The translations under genes were made by a program, and so were the position numbers. From the NCBI RefSeq assembly GCF_049243985.1, contig NC_135376.1, positions 46,171,001 to 46,235,000 of the forward strand: a stretch of 64,000 bases of DNA, given 5' to 3'. The stretch's first letter is position 1; every line of letters starts with the position of its first letter. The stretch is from Paroedura picta. Its lineage: Eukaryota > Chordata > Lepidosauria > Squamata > Gekkonidae. Shown here piece after piece: positions 1-9,424 of the stretch. Below the pieces are notes generated by a model that ran no database searches, was not told the origin of the DNA, and was given only the letters and a program-made list of their open reading frames with translations.

Positions 1-434
1 TTTACTTTTTATAGCCCTAGTGAAAAACAAAGGAGATGCTGAACGAGTGACTGATAAAGGGTTTAAGATGTCTTTAAAAAATGAGCAAGGCCTCTTGTGG
101 TCAGGGAGGCAGCTCTTTATAATAGGTACTGTTCAGCTTTCTACTACCATGGTTCTTATCCCCTTTCCTGCTAACCTCTAGCTGTGAGAGAGCATACATC
201 CTTCTGATTGCTGATTAGCTTGCATGTTGCCCTGGTTATTCTTTATTCTGCTTTCTAAGCTAAATCCGTTCTTGCTAGAGGCAGTCTTTAGTGGGAAATG
301 CTGGGAACCTTAAACAGATCTACTTAGAAATAAATCCCAGTTTATTCAATGGGACTTACTCCCAGCAAAAGCTCTTCAATTACGTATCCAAACACCTATA
401 AGTAACCAGTTGACTATTCCTGTCTCTTCTTTAG
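1..434 (+). other. BORCS7: End of the last BORCS7 intron
   Basis: Sequence upstream of the BORCS7 acceptor. No further BORCS7 exon was recognised. The stretch at 310-365 (AATGGGACTTACTCCCAG near 348) resembles a motif common in squamate repeats and may be an old repeat fragment. Confidence 0.6.
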
Positions 435-486
435 TGTTGAGCAGTCTTCTAATTTGCGTGATCAACTGAGCCATCTTTTGAAATGA
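435..486 (+). CDS. BORCS7: BORCS7 terminal coding exon (C-terminal 16 residues)
   Basis: BORCS7 is a small subunit of BORC, the complex on the lysosome surface that recruits ARL8 and kinesin to move lysosomes outward. A pyrimidine-rich acceptor (TTCTTTAG, AG at 433-434) is followed by the second half of a split Asn codon, then VEQSSNLRDQLSHLLK and a TGA stop at 484-486. From memory the human C-terminus is VEQSSDLQDQLNHLLK, so only three of 16 residues differ. Earlier exons lie upstream of the window. The next gene on the same strand is the AS3MT remnant, the neighbour found in mammals (where a BORCS7-AS3MT read-through is known). The exon is short, but the acceptor, phase, stop and synteny all agree. 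Confidence 0.9.
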
Positions 487-1560
487 AGAGAGAGCAATGG
501 ACAGCACCAAAGAATGGCTGGAAACTGATGGAGAAAACTGTGTCTCAAGAATTGTGGAGTCCCATCTCCTTTCTTATTCTGCTTTAGCCATTGCACTATG
601 AGACTGTCCTTGTCCAAATGCCACATGCTAGTTGTGATGATGGTTGTTTCTCAGTGGTACTTGTAGCTCTCTGCATAAGATCCTAATTTGACAAGGAAGT
701 CATCTGTTAATTTTTCTCATTGCAAGTGTTGCCTTCCTAAAAAGATGGTTCTTCCGTGTATTTATTTTATGATACGTTGTTTTTTCTTAAGGTAGTTAGG
801 AAATGGCAAAAAAAATCTTATAATAGTAAGCGCAGCACATCTTCCTTAAATATTCATGCTCGTTCCTTGAAATCTGATGCAGAAATGATGGCAACCAACA
901 ACTTTGAAGACAGAAATCTACTTCCTAAATTTTCAAAGGCTGGATCCTGTCTCTGCTTCATGTTTAGTTAGAGGGAGCCAAGATTTCTGAGTGCTGTTTG
1001 GATATCTGGAGATTTATTTAAATTTGGTACAAATGGCTTAGAAGCCAGCTCTCAAAAATTGGGTATGCTTCATCATACAAAGACAATGCACACAGCTGTG
1101 ATGAAAGATGTTTGGGAAGTGAAGTACAAATATTTAAATAAATAAATTGCTAGCAATTTCACTTTTAATGGATCTTTCCCCTGTTCCAGTATGGCATCTG
1201 TTGTTTGAATGTGAGGTGCGCTGAAACAACTGTAGTGGGTGAATTTTCTCTGTGGAACATGGTCTGGAATGTACTCCCTGCTGTCTGTTTTGGCCTTGAA
1301 CTGCATTCCTTCATGGTCGCTGCTGTTACAGCTCTTGATTAGGCATCCTTGGACTCATTATATAATTCTCTATAGACCACGTAATCTCTTCAGATATACA
1401 GCTGGAGAGGTACTGGGACCATCTGTTGAACAACATTGTCCCTTGAGAATGCCTTATGTACAGTCAGTGAGATATTTGTTTTGGAAGCAAGATATAGAGC
1501 CTTTAATGTGCACTTTTTGATAGAATTTCCTTTTTCATTTGTTATTAAAGACATATTTTG
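487..1560 (+). other. BORCS7: Probable BORCS7 3' UTR with candidate poly(A) signals
   Basis: Non-coding sequence after the BORCS7 stop. A canonical AATAAA lies at 1141-1146 (within AATAAATAAA) and an ATTAAA variant near 1543. Either could end the transcript; the sequence does not show which. The short open frames here have no coding signature. Confidence 0.45.
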
Positions 1561-1831
1561 CTTAGAGAAGGGCAATGATAATTTTTCCTCACTCTGATTG
1601 TAAACATAATGGCAAAGAGATTAATTGCAAAGTTACGTGTAGTACATGCTTAAGTGTACTGTGGAAATGAAGAGGACTGAAGGTCTTTACAAGTGCGCAT
1701 GAGTTAAAACGAACAGAAGATTAATGGAAGGTTGTGCTTGGCCCTAAATTTATTAGATTTTTATCCCACTCTTTTCCAATGAGCTTGGGGTGACATACAT
1801 CATTTATCATAGAACAAAGTGTGTGAAGAAT

Positions 1832-1890
1832 GTTTCAGGTGTTTCTCAATGGTAAAAAATTGTGAAAGGCTGTTGTAAACACTGCGTTCT
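1832..1890 (+). mobile_element. Terminal fragment of a hAT-like element
   Basis: TTTCAGGTGTTTCTCAATGG followed by an A-rich stretch matches the ends of the longer copies at 18122-18440 and, inverted, 24776-25075. The wording is typical of Charlie-type hAT relatives. Confidence 0.5.
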
Positions 1891-2754
1891 GAAGAACATG
1901 GCTACTCATTTGAATCTACATTCTGAAGAGTTTGACATCTGTATATCATGTCTCCCCCCCTATCATGATGACATATATGGAATGCCTTCTTTGCCCCCTA
2001 CAGCGAACTGTAATGAAGTGTGACCTTGGTCCTTTCCTTTACAAAAAAACAAGAATGGTAAAGTGGAGGGTGGACACAATCTATAAAGTGACTGGCCCTT
2101 GAACGCCTATTCAATCAAAGTGTCTGTAATGTGTAACAGTGATGAAGCAGGTGTGGGCTAATACAAAATACGCTTTGTTGGAGCTCTGTTTCAGATCTCT
2201 GCAATCCAAATTGTATGTCCCATTTTGTAGATTAGATAGATTTGTAATCCCCCATGTGTTTCAGTGGGAAATGCAGATTATTTGTAATGTTAACAAACTA
2301 GTAGTTATTTACTTTGTTCTCAAAACACTGAAGCCAACTGCAGTGGTATCCTTTGTGAAGCAGAGGATGCTTTAATAATGTCTTATAATCTGAAAGGTCT
2401 TGCCAGAGTGATACAGCAGTGATAGACCAATTGTCACATTACATTCTATGTTCCCATTGAATAAAAAGGATTTATAAGGGAGCTGTTGGGCCTTTTCTTT
2501 GATAGACAACAGGACTGACTATGCATCAAATGTCACATTAAAAATGCATGAGACGTATTTTTAACATTGCATGCGTTGCAGTATAAACTCTTCAAAATTA
2601 ATTTTTAATTGCAAGAATGATGAATAGGATTTATATTGTATAGCCTGCTTCCTTTACTGTTTTCTTGATGTTTCTTTCATTATATTTATTTAATTTTCTG
2701 AAATATATAAGATGATGATGATGATAACTTTGGCCATAGGAAAAAAACTTGAAT

Positions 2755-2998
2755 AATAATAATAAGAGACTGCCTGAAGGAGTCTCAAAGCAGCTTACAA
2801 TCACCTTCCCTTCTCCCCACAACAGATGCCCTGTGAGGTAGGTGAAGCTGAGAGAGCTTCTGACAGGACTGCTCAATCAGAACTGGGCTATGACAAGGTC
2901 ACCCAGCTGGCTGCATATGGGGGAGTGGGGAATCAAACCCAGTTCGCCAAATTAGAAACTACCACTCTTAACCACAACACCACACTGGCTCAGACTTT
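2755..2998 (+). repeat. MIR/CORE-like SINE copy
   Basis: It contains GGAGTCTCAAAGCAGCTTAC, CCCTGTGAGGTAGGTGAAGC, AAGGTCACCCAGCTGGCTGC and ends in ACCACAACACCACACTGGCT. The layout is that of MIR-type tRNA-derived SINEs. Further copies lie at 9147, 11547, 43829 and 63717. The open frame here is the repeat, not a gene. Confidence 0.8.
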
Positions 2999-3243
2999 GC
3001 AGTCCCATGCAGAACTACTTGAGTAGATTTCAACGAGGTTAGCCTGGAGAAATTCTGCATAGAGCTACATGTTCTAACTGTTCAACTATGCTAGAAGGAT
3101 ATGAAGAGCAGTAGGTGAGATCAACTGGTATGCCTTCTGTGGCATAATGTTGATATGGATTGACTCTTACTTGACTTGACGCATCATTTCCATCCCATCA
3201 TTTCTTTTCACATTAGGTTGTTCCTCTGTTTTCTTTATCCCAG

Positions 3244-3390
3244 GTACTATGGTTGTGGCCTGGTGATAGAGGAGTTTCTAGAAAACTCTTGGATATTAGA
3301 TTTGGACAGTGGGAATGGAAGAGGTGGTTACATATTCAGTAAACTGGTTGGGGGAGAATGGGCTCTAGGATAGACATGACCAAAGTTTAG
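3244..3390 (+). pseudogene. AS3MT: AS3MT exon 3 remnant
   Basis: Acceptor TTTATCCCAG, then YYGCGLVIEEFLENSWILDL, closely matching human YYGCGLVIPEHLENCWILDL. The SAM-binding motif I (human DLGSGSGRD) reads DLDSGNGRGG, so motif glycines are altered. A net 4-nt loss after KLVGGE shifts the frame; IDMTK reappears in another frame. The last codon, CAG (Gln) in human, is TAG. The donor GTAGGA at 3391 is intact. Confidence 0.93.
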
Positions 3391-3399
3391 GTAGGAACT

Positions 3400-3557
3400 C
3401 CCCCCCCCCCACTGCTGCCTGAGCCCCTGCTCCACTTTCCCGCCAGCACCCCTGATTTTCCGTCGCCCACTGGGGGGTGCTGCCAAAAGCAGCTGCACAG
3501 TGCCACACCGAGGGGGAGCCCCAGCCATGGTGGCTGCTGGAGAGCACCAAAGGTGAG
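3400..3557 (+). mobile_element. Partial hAT-type element in AS3MT intron 3
   Basis: Internal fragment of the family seen whole at 54520-54890: shared blocks include CTGAGCCCCTGCTCCACTT and GGAGAGCACCAAAGGTGAGC. The terminal inverted repeats are absent. It begins after a C homopolymer just downstream of the exon 3 donor. Confidence 0.75.
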
Positions 3558-3577
3558 CCTTTATTTCCCTTCTTCAG

Positions 3578-3706
3578 GTAGAAGTGGCAAAGAAGTACAC
3601 TGACTATCACATGAACACATTTTACTAGCAGAAACCTAATGTAAACTTCATCCTTGGATACATAGACCTGGGAGCAGAAGGCCTGAAGAATGAAAGCTTT
3701 AACCTT
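3578..3706 (+). pseudogene. AS3MT: AS3MT exon 4 remnant
   Basis: Acceptor CCCTTCTTCAG, then VEVAKKYTDYHM (human VEVAEKYLDYHM), an internal TAG, then NVNFILGYID and GLKNESFNL (human NVTFIHGYIE and GIKNESHDI). The length, 43 codons, is one fewer than in human. A donor GTAATG follows at 3707. Confidence 0.93.
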
Positions 3707-3849
3707 GTAATGTTGATACTCTTTCCAGCTCTTTTCTCTGCATGCTGGGATTCTGCATAATAACACTTAGTGGGTTTCTGTAGTGGGTTAAGCTGTCATT
3801 AGTTTCATGCATCTTATGTTGTAATCTTTGTAAAAACCCTGTAATGCAG

Positions 3850-3917
3850 GTAGTGAACAGTACAGTTGCAGGAGAGGATGGGAGACTGAGGTCCTAAGTG
3901 AGGTGCTACCTTTGGAG
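3850..3917 (+). pseudogene. AS3MT: AS3MT exon 5 remnant (badly decayed)
   Basis: Acceptor TGTAATGCAG, then GTAGTGAACAGT (Val-Val-, with Asn in reach) and, in another frame, GAGGTCCTAAGTGAGGTG, read as EVLSEV (human QVLQEA). At least one frameshift separates the parts, and the exon is a few bases shorter than the 75 nt of the human exon. No clear donor is visible. This is the weakest block; position and order carry much of the case. Confidence 0.6.
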
Positions 3918-4359
3918 TTCATTGTCTGGAGAGAAGTGTGTACATAGGGCTGCTCCTGCAAAGAGTCGCTGGTTAGAAATTTCAGAACCATGTCCTAAAT
4001 TCAGGTTGCATTGCCTGCAATATGCTTTGTTGCTCAGCTGCTACTGTATTCTGTTTATATCAACAAAGTGAGGATGATTGACTTTCTTACAAGGAGACAG
4101 CCCGGGCAGCTTTCAGAGACCTTGGTTAATTCAGCTGGTCGGGGCTGGCTGAATTGCTTTAGAAGACATAACATATCCATAACAAAAAATTTCAACAGCT
4201 AATGAACAGTGGTTGGAACTGGCATTGCAGTCCCAGCCAAGCAGTTTCCTTGGCTTTAACCCAGTCAGTCTCCATGCCCTCTTTCTCCTATCAAACTCTG
4301 GAGACAGTTTTTATTATTTATTTATTAGTTGTTGTGATTAGGGCTCCTGTTTCTCTCAG

Positions 4360-4441
4360 ACAGGCGGAGAGATGTATTTCAGTGACGTATATGCCAGCCA
4401 TGACCTGCCTAAGGGGATCAGGAAACACAGGATCTTGTGGG
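4360..4441 (+). pseudogene. AS3MT: AS3MT exon 6 remnant with lost splice donor
   Basis: Acceptor GTTTCTCTCAG, then an open stretch TGGEMYFSDVYASHDLPKGI followed by RKHRILW, matching human HGGELYFSDVYTSLELPEEI and RTHKVLW. The frame is intact, but after TTGTGGG the intron begins GAGAAAG where GT is expected at 4442-4443, so the donor appears destroyed. Confidence 0.9.
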
Positions 4442-5282
4442 GAGAAAGAATTCCTCCCCTCCTTTCTGACCACATGTAAATCCAAACCCAGTACTGCATA
4501 TTCTTAAAGCTGTTTCTCTTTTGACTGTTTCTCCTGGGAAATGTCACAAAAGGTTTGAACTCTGTCTCTTTTAAACAGGTTGCTGTTCAAGAGTCCCAGG
4601 CCCAGTAGCATGAGGATTTTTGGACTGGGATTGCAATCTCTTACATCAAAACAGAATGAATTAGGAGATCTCTGACATCATCATCTTCACCAACTCCTTA
4701 TGAGTTCTTTTCCCAAATGATGTTGGGATGATAGGACACTATGTGCACAGTCACACCCAAGGTGGAGCAGTGCGGCAGTGAGACAAACATTCAGTCTCTG
4801 CAGGCTTTGACTGTGGCAGAGAGATGGTCCTGTCTTCTCAGCTTTTTAGAGTGGATATTGTTGTCCACGTGTTCATTTTATTCCCAGAACTACCTTGTGG
4901 AGTAGATAAGACAAACTGTCCATTTCCCTATCTCAGAGGGAAGATTTACCCATGGTTTCTTTTTCCTTCTACTCACTGACCAGCCATAGTAAAGTGTTTT
5001 CTTCTTTGCTGAAGAGCTCTAGCTGTCCCACCCTGTCGGCTCAGCTCAGGAATCTGCCGGAAGGATTAGGAGCCTGCTTTAACTTAAACAACTTAAATGG
5101 CACTCAAAGCATTTTGTAATTCAAAATAGCAAGGTATTTTATTTAACAATAGAGGGGAAAAGTCAGGTCAAATCTGGGGTTGAAAATTCCTGAGGTAACT
5201 CAACATAGATAACTCTGAGGTAAAATCAGTACATGCACAGCCTTTAGTTCTTATATGTTTCAGGTTAATGAGAATTTCTTAA

Positions 5283-5995
5283 ACTAGGACTTATCTGCAC
5301 TGGGCTTTTTATCCACTAGTAGCCTGGATTTTAAAAAATAAACTGCACCTTTTCCAATTTCCACTTTGATTTTGATCGCTTTAAATTTTACATCTGCAAT
5401 GTCCATAATTGACTCTGCGGTAACACCACCTTTTCTCCAGACTATCTGGGAGTGGATATTACCCTCTAAATCCTCTAAACGTGCTTTGAAAGCCCAGTTC
5501 TGCAAGTGTGGATGTCTGCGTTTTTTCCAGGTTATCTTCCAACCTCTCCTCAATGCCTCCATCACTGACATAGCATGGTAATCTATTGTTGATTGGTCGG
5601 GGTGTGAATTCAAAGTCTATAGGAGACTTCTCCCTCTCCCTCTCCCCTCCCCCAGCTTGCTCTGGCTGTAGAGGCAGGGGACAAAAGGCTGGAAATAAAG
5701 CCCTCTCCAGCCTTGTGCTCCTTCATTGCTGGCTGGTGCTCCCCCCTCCCCACCCCCAGCTTCAGAGCTGGCTGGGAAGGGAGACAAAAGTGCACATGGC
5801 TACCTCCCCAATTAAGCAGCAAGAGAGAAAAGGCTGACAATTGGAACTATTCAAGTGCAGATTGTAGTGTCTTAGTAAAAGCTGTTTCCAGTCAGGAGAA
5901 AGGAATGTTGCAGATCTGTTTCAAGATCTAGGTTCAGATTGATCATAATTCAGCAGGATTGACAGTGGGGAGAAATGTGAGTGCAGACAGTATCT
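5283..5995 (-). mobile_element. Unclassified non-autonomous DNA element, about 0.7 kb
   Basis: The ends read ACTTATCTGCACTGGGCTTT on the left and GTGAGTGCAGACAGTATC on the right, a short imperfect inverted pair built on TCTGCAC. It aligns by eye, inverted, with 22803-23412 (shared GGTTATATCCACT-type, AAATCAAAATGGAAATTG-type and CAGCAGGATC-type blocks). The 109-codon frame on the minus strand belongs to this element and has no recognised domain. It sits in AS3MT intron 6. Confidence 0.6.
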
Positions 5996-6837
5996 CACAA
6001 TTACTCAAATCTTTATGTTGAGAGGCTTTTGTTCCAGTGCTTCCCCAAACACTCTAGTATACCTTAGAGTATTATCTGAATCTTTTGGTTTCAAGAAGGT
6101 TGGTACACTCTTTCCAGTACCCAAACCCCTTCTCTTGGAACACCAGTACTTGTGGATTTTTAACTGACTTTTAGGGTTTCTAAAGGCAGTTTCTAACAAC
6201 ATCAGACCAATGATCTCTGCACACTAGTGCTAACTCCCTGTTTGACTGGGTAGGGAAATTATCCTCTCACTAGAACGTCTATTTCCTTTCTTTGGCCTGA
6301 ATGGGAATCTCTACCTACTACCCAAACTTCCAGGCCAACTTTGACCCACTTCTCCTGTCTGTTAAACTGCTCTCAGTCAGGCTGAATTCCATAAGTGTCA
6401 ATATTTGACTCTTCTTGGCTAGGACTGAAATCAGATTGCATCTCCCTCAACATCCAGTTCTGAAGTCTTTCTCTGCTCAGCTGATGCTAACTAATCAGAT
6501 GTTTTGGAACAAGGCTCTCTGACTCTTTGAAAAATTAACTCTTCACAGTCTGTTATCTATTTCTACCTCACGTCTAAACTTCTTAAAAGTACAGTCTGCC
6601 GCACCCATATTCTCTGCTTCCTAGAGTGGATGTGGTTTGTCCTAGTCCTAAGCTTCTCTTTTGACTAATGTAGAGTGTTGTTCTTTAAAAGTTAAATTCT
6701 TACCCATCTGGAGCCAGGTGGAAACATTAAGAACCAAAAGGGATTAAAAGACGTGGGGCTTCAGTATCCTTAGGACTCAAAGTTTTTATCCATGCTTCCT
6801 AGGCATCAAGTGTCCTTTGTTGTCATGTCATGTTCAG

Positions 6838-6973
6838 GTGAGTGCCTACATGGAGCCCTTTGGTGGAAAGATTTGTACAAAATAGCTGTGGATGTTGGAT
6901 TCTTGCCACTTCAACTGGCGACATCCTCTTGAATAATCAACCATCAGTAATAAGGTGCTGGAAAGTGTTACAG
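6838..6973 (+). pseudogene. AS3MT: AS3MT exon 7 remnant
   Basis: Acceptor TCATGTTCAG, then ECLHGALWWKDLYKIAVDVG followed by FLPLQLATS (human ECLGGALYWKELAVLAQKIG and FCPPRLVTA). A TGA follows, and the tail NKVLESVT (human NKELERVI) is in another frame; the block is 4 nt longer than expected. The donor GTAAGA at 6974 is perfect. Confidence 0.93.
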
Positions 6974-7284
6974 GTAAGATATGCTAAACTAAATCTCGAT
7001 GATTGTGTCTTTGTGTACTGCATAGAATCCTCAACTTAGAGCAACACAGTTGTGAGAGAGAGACTAAGCAAGTATATTTGTGATGGGAGGAATGTAAGTG
7101 AGTGAGGGATGGCTTTCTATACCTTTCCTGTTGCGCTGAAATAACCCGTATTCTGTGCTTACTCCTCTATTGGCATCTCTTCCTGTGGCTTATGGATCTA
7201 TGTTCACTGGAAAACCTGATCATGGTTTTCCTGGGAATGCATGTCTTGACCGCTTGGCTAAAGAGTTCTGTAGTACCAAATTAA

Positions 7285-7398
7285 ACCACAGTCCAATGGC
7301 ACCTCTAAGACTAACAACACTTATTTCAGCATAAGTTTTAATGAGTCAGAGCTCATTTCATCAGATGCAGTGGGGTCGCTATCTTATGGGTTGATGCT
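7285..7398 (-). repeat. Retroelement fragment with hammerhead-like core (minus strand)
   Basis: Read on the minus strand: CTGATGAAATGAGCTCTGAC, the returning arm CTCATT, an A-run, CTTATGCTGAAATAA, then a GTTAGTCT...GGTGCCA tail. CTGATGA, a hairpin, then a GAAA-like stretch is the layout of hammerhead ribozymes known in Penelope-like elements and retrozymes. The core is decayed here. Confidence 0.5.
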
Positions 7399-7768
7399 TT
7401 TATATACTAAATAGAATTGGGAGGGGGGATGTTTAGGGAGAGCCAGAGAAAAAGTAATTGGTTCGGTCAGAATGGATGACATCTACAACCAGCTGCTCAG
7501 TAGAATTTGAATCTAGTACAAGATAAGCAAATAGGAAGTTATAAGCATAATTGAACGGACTGTCATCCATAAGGGCTGGAATATGCAAGACATTCCCACC
7601 ACCATCTTAGTGCATAAAGCATAATGTGCTATATCAGATCAGAAATACTGGGACTGTGAATCTTGCTTTCCCTTCTTTCTGCCTCTGGTAGCTTGCCTTT
7701 AAGATAGGAATGGTATTACCTTGCCTATGAGAGTGACCTTAAGGCTTGCCAATATTTTCTTATTGCAG

Positions 7769-7911
7769 GTGACTGCCAGTTTATTTCTGCCACTTTTCAC
7801 TTCTTTAGGATTTCCCTGGATAACTCATCCCAAAGGTGTGAAGTTATTTAAAATGGAGGAATCACTGGATATGAGAAAGAAACAGAGTTTGATATTAACT
7901 ACAACTTCAAG
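7769..7911 (+). pseudogene. AS3MT: AS3MT exon 8 remnant
   Basis: Acceptor TTCTTATTGCAG, then DCQFISATFHFFR (human DCRFVSATFRLFK), RCEVI, a TAA stop, and NGGITGYEKETEFDINYNFK (human NGGITGHEKELMFDANFTFK). The stop stands exactly where human has Tyr in CQVIYNGG. A donor GTACAG follows at 7912. Confidence 0.95.
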
Positions 7912-8376
7912 GTACAGGTCTGAAGATTGAAAATTCTGTTCTTAAACTCTCCTGTGGAACATAAAACTGTATGAGAAGTGAAAAATTCCACCCCATATCT
8001 AGTCAGCTCGACAAGAGGAAAGGGGAGATGTCTCATCTACCAACCTCAAATTATGCAGAATGGCACCCTTTAAGTTCCCCAGCTCTTAGCAACAGTTCTG
8101 CATCCTTGATAATTGCCTGCTCTGTCTCCAGGCTCTTACCCCTAAATGGAGTCCCCTCACCTAGAGGACCCCCCCCCCCAACTATCCAACTCCACACTAG
8201 TTCTTAGAACATAGCCACATGTGTGCAGCTGGCTTCTTGAAGAACTGGGGCCTGCTCTCCTGTTCCTTGGGAGTCGCTGACTGCATTATCTCCTTGCATG
8301 ACCTCCAGCCAACAGGCATCTGCTATTGTTAACCTGGGTTCTATTTCTCCCAACTGGGTGCTTGATATACACCACA

Positions 8377-8462
8377 AGTTGTATGTGTGAATTGTATGTG
8401 TGCTTTAGGATGCTTTGTGTGTGCTTTAGGATGCATACAAGTTGTATGTGTGCTTTAGGATC
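8377..8462 (+). repeat. Short degenerate tandem repeat
   Basis: Three to four imperfect units built on TTGTATGTGTGCTTTAGGAT. It abuts the CR1 3' end that follows. Confidence 0.7.
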
Positions 8463-8540
8463 CTTAGGGCTGATCCTGCGTTGAGCAGGGGGTTGGACTA
8501 GATGGCCTGTGTGGCCCCTTCCAACTCTATGATTCTATGA
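8463..8540 (+). mobile_element. CR1 LINE 3' end
   Basis: GGGGGTTGGACTAGATGGCC and CCCCTTCCAACTCTATGATT, ending in TCTATGA repeats: the hallmark 3' end of amniote CR1 LINEs. Confidence 0.9.
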
Positions 8541-8882
8541 ATGAATCATCACAGATCAAAATACAAGTCATCAGTTGGTACTTCAGTCAAGCAGAATCAT
8601 AAATGTTAAGTGTATAGAAAGACTATAGAATTGGAGTGAACGGGAGATAGTAGGTGCTGAAGGAATCAAAAAGCAAACTACTACCTGTCAGGCATTCTTA
8701 TTGCTAGTAATAAATGTGGTATTTGTTCTGAATGGCAGTGGCTCTCTGGGGTCTCAAGTCTTTCCCAGTAGTTGTGATTGGAGGACTGAACCAGAGGCTT
8801 TCTGCATGTAAGTCATGCTGACCCGTAGTTGCTCCTCATTCAATTTTTCTTTTTTATATTCCCTTTCTCCCCTACCACCAAG

Positions 8883-9028
8883 GAGAAGTGGTAGGAGTGG
8901 ATAAGGAGACAGCAGCTATTTTGCAGAACTCCAGATTTGCTATGACGCTCCTGATCCACCCTGGGCTGCCAGTTCCTGAAAGCTGTAGTGCTGAGAAAGT
9001 AAAGGTTTGGATCAATTTCCTGCAGCAT
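8883..9028 (+). pseudogene. AS3MT: AS3MT exon 9 remnant
   Basis: After an AG at 8881-8882 the frame reads GEVVGVDKETAAILQNSRFA (human GEIVEVDEETAAILKNSRFA), then MTLLIHP and ESCSAEKVK (human QDFLIRP and GGCSALELK). It stays open to a TAA at 9029. The final exon (human DAAGGCCGTKK) was not found downstream. Confidence 0.93.
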
Positions 9029-9146
9029 TAACACATCACTGTTTGCATCGGTAAACCATGGTGAAGGGCACAAATAGCATAATTTTCATTTACAGAACAG
9101 AAGCCAGAGGGGTGTGCATAAGTTCTGAAGCTAATGTTTTTGAAGA

Positions 9147-9424
9147 GAGCCAACTTGATGTAGTGGTTAGGAGTGTGAACTTCTAATCTGACAAGCTGAG
9201 GTCAATTCTGCACTCCCCCACATGTAGCCAGCTGGATGACCTTGGGCTCTCCACAGCACTGGTAGAGCTATTCTGACCACGTAGTAATATCAGGGCTCCT
9301 TCAGCCTCACCTACCTCACAGGGAGTCTGTTGTGGGGAGAGGAAAGGGAAGGTGAATGTATGCCGCTTTGAGATTCCTTTGGGTAGAGAAAAGCAGCTTA
9401 TAAGAACCAGCTCTTCTTCTAGTA
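9147..9424 (-). repeat. MIR/CORE-like SINE copy, inverted
   Basis: Inverted copy of the family at 2755: GATGTAGTGGTTAGGAGTG, GCCAGCTGGATGACCTTGGG, CCTACCTCACAGGGAGTCTG, ending in AAGAACCAGCTCTTCTTCT. Confidence 0.85.

Larger units (their letters stand above)
1600..3243. other. BORCS7-AS3MT interval, no gene found
   Basis: This is where AS3MT exons 1 and 2 would be expected. No stretch resembling the start of AS3MT was recognised. The interval holds a short hAT-like terminal fragment (1832-1890) and a MIR-like SINE (2755-2998). Confidence 0.5.
3244..9028 (+). pseudogene. AS3MT: AS3MT unitary pseudogene (decayed arsenite methyltransferase)
   Basis: AS3MT is a cytosolic SAM-dependent methyltransferase that converts arsenite to methylated arsenicals. 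Seven blocks match human AS3MT (recalled from memory) from RYYGCGLVI to the region before the C-terminus, each next to plausible splice sites and in gene order: 3244-3390, 3578-3706, 3850-3917, 4360-4441, 6838-6973, 7769-7911 and about 8883-9028. Introns are kept, so this is not a processed copy. Disruptions: exon 3 is about 4 nt short and its last codon is TAG; exon 4 has an internal TAG; exon 5 is frameshifted; exon 6 has lost its GT donor; exon 7 has a frameshift and stops; exon 8 has an in-frame TAA. Exons 1-2 and the last, Cys-rich exon were not found. Position between BORCS7 and CNNM2 matches the mammalian locus, so this is the orthologue, decayed in place. Whether a working copy exists elsewhere cannot be seen here. 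Confidence 0.92.

Noticed and set aside
3244-9028. Processed retrocopy of AS3MT
   Set aside because: Introns and splice sites remain and the gene is in its syntenic place.
3244-9028. A functional AS3MT with sequencing errors
   Set aside because: Stops, frameshifts, a lost donor and altered catalytic-motif residues in several exons are too many for random error, though reads should confirm.
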